Assembly (NCBI RefSeq): GCF_000332135.1
Contig: NZ_KB235896.1
Span: 1,249,303 to 1,313,302 of the forward strand
From: Anabaena sp. PCC 7108
GTDB taxonomy: Bacteria > Cyanobacteriota > Cyanobacteriia > Cyanobacteriales > Nostocaceae
Reading direction: 5' to 3'
DNA: 64,000 nt
Shown piece after piece: positions 10,401 to 19,120 of this stretch. Below the pieces are notes generated by a model. It had not been told where the DNA came from. It did no database searches and worked only from the letters and a program-made list of their open reading frames with translations. Made by a program: the position numbers and the translations under genes. Within the stretch, counting starts at the first letter, position 1; each line of letters begins with the position of its first letter.

Positions 10401-11699
10401 ATGACAACTGAACTGTTGCAACAAGTAAGGGTAATCGACCCAGTTTCGGAAACTGACCAAATAGCTGATGTTTTGATTGTTGATGGTCATATTCAAGCAA
10501 TAGCACCGCAAATTTCAGATATCAGTTCTGATACTTCTATTAGAGATTGTCGGGGGTTAGTTCTGGGTACTGGTTTAGTAGATTTATATAGCCATTCCGG
10601 TGAACCAGGGTTTGAAGAGAGAGAAACTCTAGTTTCTTTTTTACAAGCAGCATCTGCTGGTGGTTTTACTAGAGTGAGTGTTTTACCGGATACATTCCCC
10701 GCTATTGATAACCCGGCTCTCGTTGCACAGTTGCAGCAAAAGAGAAATGAGGAAATAAGGGAAAAGGGAAAAATAGATTCTGCTTCCTCTGCTTCTCCTC
10801 TCCCCCATCTTCATGTCTGGGGTGCAATAACTCTCGATTTAGCTGGTAAGCAGTTGACGGAATTTGCTGATTTAGCTACTGCTGGTGTTGTGGGTTTTAC
10901 GGATAGTAAAGCTTGGGAAAATTTGGGACTGGTGCGAAGGGTGTTGGAATATCTCCAACCTTTTGGTAAACCTGTGGCGTTTTGGCCATGCGATCGCTCT
11001 TTATCCGCAAATGGGATGATGCGGGAAGGTGCGGAAGCTTTCCGTGTGGGTTTACCTCCTGTTCCAGCCAGTGCGGAAACAACTGCGATCGCAGCTTTGT
11101 TGGAATTAGTCGCCGCTATTCGCACACCTGTACATATTATGCGGGTTTCTACAGCGCGGAGTGTGGAACTAATTGCGACTGCAAAATTTCAGGGTTTACC
11201 AGTTACAGCCAGTACGACTTGGATGCACTTGTTACTTGATACGACAGATGTTAAGAGTTATCACACATCCTTGCATTTAGACCCACCTTTAGGAAATCCC
11301 AGTGATGTAGCGGCGTTGCGTGGGGGAGTACGTGGAGGAGTGATAGATGCGATCGCTATTGATCATGCAGCTTACACCTATGAAGAAAAAGTCCAAGCCT
11401 TTGCAGAATCACCACCGGGAGCAATTGGTTTAGAATTAGCATTGCCCTTACTATGGCAAAATCTCGTGGAAACTGGGGAATTTACAGCTTTAGAATTATG
11501 GCAGGTTTTGAGTAACAAACCAGCGGCCTGTTTACAGCAAGAAATGAAAGCTATAAAATCTGGTGAAAAAGCCGAATTAACATTATTTGATCCTCAGCAA
11601 ACCTGGAAAGTCAACAGAGAAAATCTGCATACACTTTCTCAAAATACACCTTGGTTTGGGCAAGAAATCAAAGGACGAGTTTTACAAACTTGGTGCTGA
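10401..11699 (+). CDS. Dihydroorotase homologue lacking metal ligands (probably inactive)
   Basis: A 432-residue amidohydrolase-fold protein that aligns with class I-type dihydroorotases. Most metal and substrate residues are changed. The expected DxHxHxREPG reads DLYSHSGEPG (residues 61-70: first His to Tyr, Arg to Gly). The HAED-type ligand region reads AFWPCD, the HIAHVST ligand reads HIMRVST, and TPHHL reads TWMHL. Only scattered residues survive, such as FTDS and IDHAAYT. It is therefore probably a non-catalytic DHO that could support aspartate carbamoyltransferase, as pseudo-DHO subunits do in other bacteria. A second, active PyrC would be needed elsewhere. Automatic annotation would probably call it PyrC. 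Confidence 0.82.
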   Translation: MTTELLQQVRVIDPVSETDQIADVLIVDGHIQAIAPQISDISSDTSIRDCRGLVLGTGLVDLYSHSGEPGFEERETLVSFLQAASAGGFTRVSVLPDTFPAIDNPALVAQLQQKRNEEIREKGKIDSASSASPLPHLHVWGAITLDLAGKQLTEFADLATAGVVGFTDSKAWENLGLVRRVLEYLQPFGKPVAFWPCDRSLSANGMMREGAEAFRVGLPPVPASAETTAIAALLELVAAIRTPVHIMRVSTARSVELIATAKFQGLPVTASTTWMHLLLDTTDVKSYHTSLHLDPPLGNPSDVAALRGGVRGGVIDAIAIDHAAYTYEEKVQAFAESPPGAIGLELALPLLWQNLVETGEFTALELWQVLSNKPAACLQQEMKAIKSGEKAELTLFDPQQTWKVNRENLHTLSQNTPWFGQEIKGRVLQTWC

Positions 11700-11746
11700 G
11701 GTAAAGTACTGAGTATTGAGTACCGAGTACTGAGTTTTGATTTAAC

Positions 11747-11830
11747 TAGGGCTTGCTGATAGCGTAGCGTGGCGTAGCGTGGCGTAAGCCATAAAAGTTA
11801 TCTGTGGGGGCTAGGAGTCAGCAAGCCCTA
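11747..11830. mobile_element. MITE-like inverted-repeat element flanked by TA
   Basis: Perfect 13-base inverted arms, TAGGGCTTGCTGA at 11747-11759 and TCAGCAAGCCCTA at 11818-11830, with TA at both outer edges. The interior contains repeated GCGTAGCGTGGCGTA units. Size (84 bp), terminal repeats and TA edges fit a miniature element moved by a TA-targeting transposase. As RNA it would also fold into a hairpin and could act as a terminator of the upstream gene. Confidence 0.65.
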
Positions 11831-11862
11831 ATTACGAATTACGAATTATGAATTACGAATTA
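11831..11862. repeat. ATTACGA tandem repeat (STRR)
   Basis: Four to five copies of the heptamer ATTACGA/ATTATGA follow the MITE directly. The same heptamer recurs at 12569-12660 and 52503-52590. Confidence 0.8.
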
Positions 11863-11864
11863 TT

Positions 11865-12488
11865 TTAAGTTAGTTCTAACCAACCTTGATAACCGGTGAC
11901 AATGCGATCGCCATCTTTGAGAATGTGAACTTCTATTTGATCACTAGCCCAACTAATTTGATCATTAAATTCAGGGTTAAATACATGAACCTGTTGGTTT
12001 TTAGAAGAAACAGGAGACAAAGGAGAATTAATTGCTTGAGATTCAATAAAAGGACCGTCAACTAAAATATCTAATTGTGCTAATAATTCTTGAGAACCTG
12101 GAGGTGCTGATTCAGCTTGTAATTGCTTGAGTGTAAAACCAGTAAAAGCCATCACATTTAAGCCAGCGGCTTTAACTTTACGTGCTAAACTAGCCAGTGC
12201 AGATGCTTGCCAAAAAGGTTCACCACCTGAAAAAGTTACACCTGTGTTATGGGGATTTTTGATAATATCTGCTGCCAGGCTATCAATAGCAACTAGCTGA
12301 TTAATCTCAAATGTCCAAGAGTCGGGATTAAAGCAACCAGCACACTCACGGGGACAACCTTGCACCCAAACCACAGCACGGGAACCAGGTCCGTTGACTT
12401 CTGACTTATCCACATAACCCATAATATTGAGATAGCCAGCGGGAATTTCTGTGAGTGCTAATAATAAGTCCGTTGACTTAGGTTCCAT
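11865..12488 (-). CDS. Radical SAM activating enzyme, NrdG-like
   Basis: A 207-residue single-cluster radical SAM protein. The cluster motif is C45-x3-C49-x2-C52 (GCPRECAGC), preceded by NGPGSRAVVWVQ and followed by NPDSW. TFSGGEPFWQ supplies the SAM-contacting GGE motif. This is the layout of glycyl-radical activating enzymes such as NrdG. No anaerobic ribonucleotide reductase or other glycyl radical enzyme is adjacent, so the target is unknown. It could serve a class III reductase encoded elsewhere. Confidence 0.85.
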   Translation of the reverse strand: MEPKSTDLLLALTEIPAGYLNIMGYVDKSEVNGPGSRAVVWVQGCPRECAGCFNPDSWTFEINQLVAIDSLAADIIKNPHNTGVTFSGGEPFWQASALASLARKVKAAGLNVMAFTGFTLKQLQAESAPPGSQELLAQLDILVDGPFIESQAINSPLSPVSSKNQQVHVFNPEFNDQISWASDQIEVHILKDGDRIVTGYQGWLELT

Positions 12489-12536
12489 GTCTTAACTCCT
12501 TAATTGCAGAATATTTAAATTAGATAATACAGAGTG

Positions 12537-12660
12537 ACGGGGAGAGAGGGAGAGAGGGAGAGGAACTTATGAATTACGTATCCCTTACGGAAGCCGCAGG
12601 AAATATTACGAATTACGTTAGCGTAGCGTTTCCGCAGGAAATATTACGAATTACGAATTA
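12537..12660. repeat. Composite short repeats between two radical SAM genes
   Basis: A GGAGAGA tandem run (12539-12563) is followed by ATTACGA heptamers and two direct copies of CCGCAGGAAATATTACGAAT, at 12594 and 12632, separated by GCGTAGCGTTT. No coding potential was seen. Confidence 0.75.
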
Positions 12661-13473
12661 CTAAATTGGCGCGTAACGCACAGAAACTTTGGTAGCATTG
12701 TGAATTTTTTCAGCCATAGCACCGAGTTCTTTAGCACTGATACATTTGAAATTTTGACAACTATAAGAGCGAGATTCGACAAGATCATCACCTATAGATT
12801 CTAACTGATGAACTAAGACGCGGGAATGGGAAGGAATGTTAAGTTGAATTTCATCAGGTTGGAGACGTTTTATTAAGTGGATGTAATGTGCTTGAGTTTC
12901 TGCTGTCCAAGAAGACAAAATCATAGTTTGTATTACCATACATCCTTGATATTGCTGTCTAAATTGTTCAATTCCCTTGAGGATATCTGGTAAATTTATT
13001 GTCTCTAATGGCTGATTAATTTGCCGTAGTTGATTTGACGAAACAGCATCCAGTTTAACGGCGACAATATCCGCTAGTTTTAAAGCATCTATAACTGATT
13101 GATTACCTAGTAAAGTGCCATTGGTTAATACCACTTTTGGTTGTTTGATGATTTCTTTTGTAGCCGCGAGAATCTCCCCTAAGTTCAGTGCTAGAGTAGG
13201 TTCCCCACTACCTTTAACAGTGACTACATCAATGGGAACTTGCCTCTGTGCAAATCGTTGTAAATCAGCGATAATTTGGCTAGTAGGGACAAAAATTTGC
13301 CGTTGCGTTGTTTGTTGCTGAATATTTCCTAGCGGACAATAGACACAGTTAAAAGAGCAGGTAGAGACTATACCGATAGGATCGATACTGAGTGATTGCC
13401 CAAATTGCCAAGAATTTACTGCTCGATTTACTGAGGGATATTGTTGTTCTTGCGGTGATGGTGATGGACTCAT
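12661..13473 (-). CDS. Radical SAM protein, COG0731-like
   Basis: A 270-residue radical SAM protein with cluster cysteines C39-x3-C43-x2-C46 (STCSFNCVYCPLGN), followed by VTVKGSGEPTLA as the GGE-like SAM-binding motif. The overall pattern resembles the COG0731 group (wyosine-synthetase-like Fe-S oxidoreductases) rather than activating enzymes. The reaction is unknown. It is on the same strand as the NrdG-like gene, but repeats separate them. Confidence 0.82.
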   Translation of the reverse strand: MSPSPSPQEQQYPSVNRAVNSWQFGQSLSIDPIGIVSTCSFNCVYCPLGNIQQQTTQRQIFVPTSQIIADLQRFAQRQVPIDVVTVKGSGEPTLALNLGEILAATKEIIKQPKVVLTNGTLLGNQSVIDALKLADIVAVKLDAVSSNQLRQINQPLETINLPDILKGIEQFRQQYQGCMVIQTMILSSWTAETQAHYIHLIKRLQPDEIQLNIPSHSRVLVHQLESIGDDLVESRSYSCQNFKCISAKELGAMAEKIHNATKVSVRYAPI

Positions 13474-13736
13474 AACTACCTCATAATCTAAGCCTAGTCT
13501 GCAATCTTTCCGTATCAGCCCAATAACTGAATTTATCTAGAATTTAGAGCTAGTTTGTGAGGAAGTCGTGAGGTATGAGGTTGGCAAAAGAAAATAAAAT
13601 ATCCAACAATATCTTGTCCATTTGTCCATTTTTTGTATGTTGGGTTGCGCTGTCGCTTAACCCAAACTACAAATCAAGACTTTTTTCGATTTGAACAAGG
13701 TATTGTCCAACTGACTATAAATCAGATCACAGAGGA

Positions 13737-15593
13737 TCAAATTCCCCAATTGATGCTGAAACCAAAATTAGTATCTGGTTCGGCTGTCACCGTTCCTAAA
13801 CCACCTTGTCCAATTGCGTTACTGGCAAAAACGTCAAATGCCAATCCCGCATTTGGTAAAAAGCGTAAACCAGTACTCCAGACATCTTTACCATCATTCA
13901 AGATCGGGGTATATTCTCCAATCAATTGCAGTTTATCTGAAAGAGCCTGGTTAATCCCAATACCCACACCAATGCGGGAAACTTTGCCAAAAAATCCGCC
14001 TTTGGGATTAATAGATATGGCAGTTTGGGGACTGAGTTGATAAGAAATAGGAATCTCTGTATACAAACTGCCGGTTAAAGATTGACCTTTGAAAGTCGTC
14101 TCACTGATACCTGCCAGTTTAAAACCCAGAGACAGGAGATCACCTCTTGCTTGATCCAAAAACCGCAGTTTCATCACACCGCCAATTTTGACCCCTGGAC
14201 CAGATACATCTTTAGCAGGAATGCGATCGCTTGCCCCAAATTGATCGACAATAAGTTCTAACTGTGCATCATTTGTCAAGCCATAGGCCAGGGCAAAACT
14301 GGAACTACCATGAGTACCCAGTCCTCCTCTGACTTGAAACTTGCCCGTTGGTAGAGTTTTGGCGCTGGCAAGTGTGAAACCATCAAAAAGAAGTGTCTGA
14401 TCCCGATAAGAAAGAGGTGCTTGGGGGCGATTGTCAAAATTAGCCGCATATCCTTGCCCGAAATCAATCACGTGCTTGAAGCGAATCCCCACCTGCAATT
14501 CATCACCATCAGGAAGAAAGGCCAGTAAACCTGTGGTCGGTGTTGTCCCATAACTGTTAGTAGCATAAACCTCTGCTCCCATTCTGGGATTAACAGCGTA
14601 ATCTACACCTACAGTCCACAGCAACTGCCGAGAAATAGAGCGGTCTTTGGAATTAAAAGTATTGCCTCCTGGACCTAAAGGCACTTGAATATTGCCAAAT
14701 AAGTTCAATCTTTCTGAAGATTGCCAGCTAAAGCCTGTGCCTATGTTGAAAAACGTCCCAAAAAAATCTGCTCCTTTAATTGTTTCCGGGAAGAAAACCA
14801 CTCCCGGAGTCAGATGTAGTTGCAGATTTCGAGATGCTTTATAAGTAGCGGGAAACTGCAAAGCACCAACTGGTCTGACCACAAACAGGTTTTTCTTGGA
14901 ACTGTTTGGTGCAGGATTATCAAAAATCCCTGAAGCCGCAGTTAAGTTCAATAACTGAGCCGTACCCATCACACCGACAGCCCAACGTTCTTCGTTGATT
15001 AATCGATATTTTAACTTTGTCCCATAACTTACGGTTGTTAAATCACCGCAATTTCCTTTAGTTTTACATTTTGCATAATCATCAAAAATATCGCCTGTAA
15101 AACCTATTTGTAAGTTATCTGTTACTCCCCAGTCAATATCAACTTGATAGGTTTGCAAACCCGTCCCGGACACAGAACTATCGGTTGGTAAGACTTGCAG
15201 AAACCCAGCTTCCCCTTGAACTGCACCCTTTCTTAACTGGTTGGCTGTTTCCAAGTTATGTAGCTTGGTGGGTTGTTCTTGCAATGGAGAAAGAGGAGCT
15301 TCTCTCTGTAGATTTTTGGTGGGATTACTAACAGGTGATGGCTGTTGTTGCTCTGTCTGTGCGACTGTTTCTGCAGATAATTCTAGAGGAACCTCTGGCT
15401 GTAAATCTTTGGCCTGATTACTAACAGGTAAAATCACAACACCAGGTTTTTCTGCAACTTCCTTCGGCATAGTTTTAATATCAGGAACTATGGGTGCTTC
15501 GTCAGATGCATAACATACAGTTGGAAAGGCAATAGTTAGCAAGGCACAGGAAAGGATTTTGAAGATATGCATATGTTTTTGTGATAATCGCAT
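13737..15593 (-). CDS. Outer-membrane beta-barrel-like protein with signal peptide
   Basis: A 618-residue secreted protein. The signal peptide is the hydrophobic run IFKILSCALLTIAF ending CYAS; translation could start at residue 1 or at M8. Residues 30-120 are Pro/Gln/Glu-rich and contain a duplicated motif (LPVSNQAKDLQPEVPLELS and SPVSNPTKNLQREAPLSPL). From about 130 to the end there are alternating amphipathic strands with aromatic/Gly pairs (NLQIGFTGDI, LQVGIRFKHVI, FGFSINWGI at the C terminus), typical of an outer-membrane barrel. The last residues resemble a barrel closing strand. Function is unknown. Confidence 0.72.
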   Translation of the reverse strand: MRLSQKHMHIFKILSCALLTIAFPTVCYASDEAPIVPDIKTMPKEVAEKPGVVILPVSNQAKDLQPEVPLELSAETVAQTEQQQPSPVSNPTKNLQREAPLSPLQEQPTKLHNLETANQLRKGAVQGEAGFLQVLPTDSSVSGTGLQTYQVDIDWGVTDNLQIGFTGDIFDDYAKCKTKGNCGDLTTVSYGTKLKYRLINEERWAVGVMGTAQLLNLTAASGIFDNPAPNSSKKNLFVVRPVGALQFPATYKASRNLQLHLTPGVVFFPETIKGADFFGTFFNIGTGFSWQSSERLNLFGNIQVPLGPGGNTFNSKDRSISRQLLWTVGVDYAVNPRMGAEVYATNSYGTTPTTGLLAFLPDGDELQVGIRFKHVIDFGQGYAANFDNRPQAPLSYRDQTLLFDGFTLASAKTLPTGKFQVRGGLGTHGSSSFALAYGLTNDAQLELIVDQFGASDRIPAKDVSGPGVKIGGVMKLRFLDQARGDLLSLGFKLAGISETTFKGQSLTGSLYTEIPISYQLSPQTAISINPKGGFFGKVSRIGVGIGINQALSDKLQLIGEYTPILNDGKDVWSTGLRFLPNAGLAFDVFASNAIGQGGLGTVTAEPDTNFGFSINWGI

Positions 15594-16107
15594 AAATTAT
15601 ACATTAGACAATGTGTAAAAACTGGACAAAAATCTGGTATCTATGAAAACCTAGATACACAATTTTTTGGGTATTGTACGGCATAATACAATTAAGTGAA
15701 GATTTTGTGTCACATAAATTTTTAATTACGCATTACATAGCTTTTCGCAACGGTCGGAATCACTCAAATAGGACTAAAGCTGCGTGTCACACTCAAAATC
15801 TGTTGTAGGGTGCGTCAGATATCAATAATCTAGTTATTTGCAGGATTTATGCAGTAGTAAAGCACCCTACCAATGTGCCAGTTGCGTAAGTCCTGTCAAA
15901 CTACTTGAGTCTGTCATTCTCCGTTCAATCTTGTTACTCCCACATTATCAAAAATCCCAAAGTTCCTCTCTACCAATTCTGTGTGATGGCTTGCGTAGTG
16001 TAGCTATAGTTGCGCCAAATCCTATGTTTTTTCAACACCAAGGTACGCGGAGGTTTTCTCAAGATAATTCGCTATGTTCCCAAATAATTAGGCACATCTT
16101 TATGGTG
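15594..16107. other. Intergenic stretch with an inverted-repeat element
   Basis: 514 bases between two minus-strand genes. It holds the GTAGGGTGC inverted-repeat element (15805-15870). Open frames here are short, lack a ribosome binding site and resemble no family, so I see no gene. Confidence 0.6.
15805..15870. repeat. GTAGGGTGC inverted-repeat element, copy 1
   Basis: Arms GTAGGGTGC (15805-15813) and GCACCCTAC (15862-15870) enclose about 48 bases beginning GTCAGATAT. A better-preserved copy of the same family with 15-base arms lies at 20482-20546, sharing the left end and an AATTTATG-like interior. Confidence 0.7.
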
Positions 16108-17952
16108 TTACATACTTTCTTGATATTTTTCTAACAATTCGGGAAGATAATCATATCCATCTACACCAATTACAGAAATCATTTTAGGGCGATTTTGTTG
16201 CAATAGGACTTGGAATTTATCAGCCCCAATTTGTCCTTTTATTATTGTTAATAAACCTGCGGCTTGTCGCCACTCTTGGGAAGAAATTTGTTCTAGTAGA
16301 TACATTCCCAAACTACCTGTATAAATAGCCTTTTCATGATTTTTAAGATGATAATAAGCTTCGGCTAAATAAGCTAAATTGCGCCCTTGTAGATATAAAT
16401 CACCGGAAATTTGTGCCGTTTTAAAACCCAATTCTAAATATTTAATAGCTGCTTGGTGTTGGGCTATGACTAAATAGGCAATGCCTAAACTGCTAAAACA
16501 CAAAGCTTGACTTTGAATATCGCCTAATTTTTCCGCTAATTTCAAACCTTGTTCTAGATAATTAATCGCTGATTCATATACTTCTGGTTCGATATTTTCT
16601 AACTTCTGTGCTTGCATGACTTCGCTATAACCCAGATTTACCAAGGCATTAGCTTCTCCAGTTTTGTCACCTGCTTGCCTACTTAAGATTAATGCTCTTT
16701 GACTATAGTTAATGGCTTCTAGATAATTTTTTTCTTGGACGTAGGTACGACTGAGGTGGTTGAGATTAGCAATTTCACAAGAGCTATCTTTGGCATTTCT
16801 GGCTATTTCCAAAGCTTGCTGGTGAAAATTAATCGAGCGGGGATATTTGCCTAAAGCTCGTTGAGAATAACCCAAAAGGGTCAAAATTCTGGCTTTTTCT
16901 TGTGTTCCTTCTACAGAACGTAGAGGTTCATCTAAATAATCGAGAGCATCTCGCAAAGAACTACCAGAGAATGAGGCAAAAATCCCACCGTAGAGGGGGA
17001 AATAAGGACGCTGGGCAAAGGTTCTCAAAATCTGGAGCATTATTTGTGAAGCTCCATTTCTATATGCTACTGCTTGGGTTGGAAAAGCGATCGCTAATTG
17101 ACTCCAAATAACTGCAAAGGTCAAAAATGTAGAAATCGATAATTTTGGACCTGCTTGAATATCATAAGCTTGTTGATCAAACCAGCTAATCAACCCCCGT
17201 TGTAGGAACTGTAAAACTATTGCTAGTTCTACCCAATTGCTGAGGGTGATTTGCTCTTGCTTTTGACCGAATTCAATGGCAGACTGTTCAAGTGCTAAGG
17301 TGCGGAAAAATGCTTCGGGGAATTCGCTTTTGACTAACTTTGCCCAACTTGCCCAAGGGCCTCGTTCTCCCGGTACACCACCAAATCCTAAAGAAGTTTT
17401 TTGTTCATACATCCAACTCAGTAGATTTTCTTGTATTCGTTGCCAAGAAGCGACACCACGAGTAATTCCTGTTGATATTTGTGCTAAATCGGCATTAGCT
17501 GCACCAAATTGTTGCAGGGATTTAGCTAACTGCTGTAATTGGGATAAATTTAAAGGATGTTTTTGATTAGAATCGATCAAACGCAAAAATACTGCTAAAC
17601 GCTCATCATTGCTGGCAATGGTAATTTCACGTACTGCCGAAACTATAACTTCTGTGGCTTTATTTTGCTCTTGCCAGCGTTGCCATTGTGTTTGAATGGT
17701 TTTGATGGCTCTTAAACTCCGTGTGGCTTTAGCTGTCTTCAGTTCATCTTTTTCGTTGTCTATTTGTGCTTGAATGGTATTCAAGCGATCGCTCAAAGCT
17801 AACTCAAATACTTCTCCTGTACCGTTAGTGATACCTTTAAGTAATATTTGATATACCTGCTCTACAGAGCTAATCTTACCCTGAAGAGTGGTTTCAACAA
17901 TTTTATCAATTAACGCCAGGTAATGATCGCGCAAAGGTAGGGAGTCTGACAC
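16108..17952 (-). CDS. Tetratricopeptide repeat protein
   Basis: A 614-residue soluble protein with no signal peptide. Residues about 355-560 form five or six TPR units with the usual spacing, for example GYSQRALGKYPRSINFHQQALEIAR, GEANALVNLGYSEVM and YLEQGLKLAEKLGD. The N-terminal 340 residues are mostly helical and match no family I know. There is an RxxGxG-like stretch GVPGERGPWASWAKL near 195. It is probably a protein-protein interaction scaffold. Partners are unknown. Confidence 0.8.
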   Translation of the reverse strand: MSDSLPLRDHYLALIDKIVETTLQGKISSVEQVYQILLKGITNGTGEVFELALSDRLNTIQAQIDNEKDELKTAKATRSLRAIKTIQTQWQRWQEQNKATEVIVSAVREITIASNDERLAVFLRLIDSNQKHPLNLSQLQQLAKSLQQFGAANADLAQISTGITRGVASWQRIQENLLSWMYEQKTSLGFGGVPGERGPWASWAKLVKSEFPEAFFRTLALEQSAIEFGQKQEQITLSNWVELAIVLQFLQRGLISWFDQQAYDIQAGPKLSISTFLTFAVIWSQLAIAFPTQAVAYRNGASQIMLQILRTFAQRPYFPLYGGIFASFSGSSLRDALDYLDEPLRSVEGTQEKARILTLLGYSQRALGKYPRSINFHQQALEIARNAKDSSCEIANLNHLSRTYVQEKNYLEAINYSQRALILSRQAGDKTGEANALVNLGYSEVMQAQKLENIEPEVYESAINYLEQGLKLAEKLGDIQSQALCFSSLGIAYLVIAQHQAAIKYLELGFKTAQISGDLYLQGRNLAYLAEAYYHLKNHEKAIYTGSLGMYLLEQISSQEWRQAAGLLTIIKGQIGADKFQVLLQQNRPKMISVIGVDGYDYLPELLEKYQESM

Positions 17953-18134
17953 TTTAGCTAATAGGAAATATAGGACAATTATAATTCTATTGTAATCCAG
18001 AAGATATCCTACTTATCCAAGCTGTAGAGCATTTGAGACATTTTTTGTATCACTGTAAAAAAGAAAATTGATAGTATACAGATGATGTGTGATTTAGATA
18101 TATAGCAATAAGTTACAAAGATAAAGTTATCACC

Positions 18135-18296
18135 ATGAGACTAAATAGAAAAGGCTGTGACGGGGTAATAGGTGTAAAAGCTATTCACAAACTGTCCGGT
18201 ATCACCATTGTGGAAAATTCAAACCCTGCAGAATTCAAGGATATCCATTCAGTAGCAATTAAAACCGATAAAATAGAGTCTAGTACCGCAAGGTAG
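18135..18296 (+). pseudogene. Fragment of a CheB methylesterase domain
   Basis: An ATG-to-TAG frame of 53 codons reads GCDGVIGVKAIHKLSGITIV then PAEFKDIHSVAIKTDKI. This matches the late part of the CheB catalytic domain (typically DGVLGLxAIKxAGGITIVQD..AEFxxMPxSAI.TG). The front two thirds, with the active-site Ser and His, are absent, and upstream sequence does not restore them. It is most likely a decayed remnant of a CheB-type protein. Confidence 0.6.
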
Positions 18297-18340
18297 AATT
18301 TAAAATTTAAACTTTTAAACTGAAAAAAGTTGAAGAGGAA

Positions 18341-18368
18341 AGCTTTTCAGAAATTTTCAATGGTTGCT
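18341..18368 (-). repeat. Inverted third copy of the AGCAACC element
   Basis: AGCTTTTCAGAAATTTTCAA plus TGGTTGCT is the reverse complement (27 of 28 by eye) of the core of the element at 18979-19044. It lies upstream of the DUF4327 gene, so two opposed copies flank that gene. Confidence 0.6.
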
Positions 18369-18509
18369 ATACTTAGGCTGTACTGTACTAGTAAAAATTA
18401 ATCTGGTGATTGTTCACAAAATTGACCAATTTTTTGATAAATTGAAAGTAGAGACAATAATTTTTAAAGTTGTCTTTTAATTCCTTGCTGGAAAATGAGG
18501 TAACAAGGT

Positions 18510-18731
18510 ATGGATACCGCTATTAAATATGACATTCAAATGATAAAGGAAGAAGCACTTCAACTTGTAAAAAGGGGACTTCTTAACCGTCAACAGCCAA
18601 TTTATACTCTTTGTAAATATCTTCCTAACCGAGAATGGAATTATTTTGAGTATGAGCTAGAAAAAAACGAATATTTACTCAGAGACAGAATTATTGATCT
18701 GCTGGGTTGTGAAGACTGGCAAGAAGATTAA
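18510..18731 (+). CDS. DUF4327 family protein
   Basis: A 73-residue cyanobacterial protein. The conserved core is EALQLVKRGLLNRQQPIYTLC, then KYLPNREWNYFEYELEKNEYLLRD and IIDLLG, which I recognise as DUF4327. It is soluble and probably a small helical protein of unknown role. A ribosome binding site (GAGG near 18498) precedes the ATG, and a hairpin terminator follows at 18810. Confidence 0.8.
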   Translation: MDTAIKYDIQMIKEEALQLVKRGLLNRQQPIYTLCKYLPNREWNYFEYELEKNEYLLRDRIIDLLGCEDWQED

Positions 18732-18809
18732 AGCAATACTTAGAATCAATAACAAATTGATAACATCAGCAATCAATTTCAGATGAAGATATAAGCTCTT
18801 AAAATATAC

Positions 18810-18836
18810 AACCCTTGAATTAATTCGAGGGTTTTC
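18810..18836 (+). terminator. Rho-independent terminator after DUF4327 gene
   Basis: AACCCTTGAATT / AATTCGAGGGTT forms a 12-base-pair stem with one G-U pair and essentially no loop bases beyond the centre. It is followed by TTTTC, about 80 bases after the stop codon. Confidence 0.65.
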
Positions 18837-19120
18837 TACTCAAGACTATTTAACATTCAGCTTAACATTCAGCCCAATTCACTTAAGTCATTTTCACTGA
18901 CTGAATATCTTCCTTTTGGAGTATGATATTTGTACTTAATTTTATTAAAATGGCTTTGACTATTACACTACGACGTTAAGTCAAGCAACCATTGAAAATT
19001 GCTGAAAAGCTTGTGTAGTATGTCTTTTTGAGTTGTGATTTTTAATCCACTGCCGTACTATGATAGTTCTCAGTTGAGTGAGGTGCAAAACTCCCTCCCC
19101 GAAACAGTGGGAATGGGACG
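18837..19120. other. Upstream region of the diguanylate cyclase gene
   Basis: No gene seen. It carries the 66-base conserved element described at 18979-19044; the rest is AT-rich sequence. Confidence 0.6.
18979..19044 (+). promoter_or_regulatory. Conserved leader element, copy A
   Basis: AGTCAAGCAACCATTGAAAA continuing to the run CTTTTTGAGTTG is about 85-90 percent identical to 25601-25666. Both sit shortly upstream of signalling genes on the same strand. AGCAA and TTGCT can pair around a 10-base loop in both copies. Either a shared leader/regulatory structure or an interspersed repeat. Confidence 0.55.

Noticed and set aside
13633..14040. Plus-strand frame over the end of the barrel gene
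   Set aside because: Antisense shadow of a better supported gene, without family features.
15838..16134. 98-codon plus-strand frame
   Set aside because: Runs out of an inverted-repeat element into the end of the TPR gene, has no ribosome binding site and no recognisable similarity.
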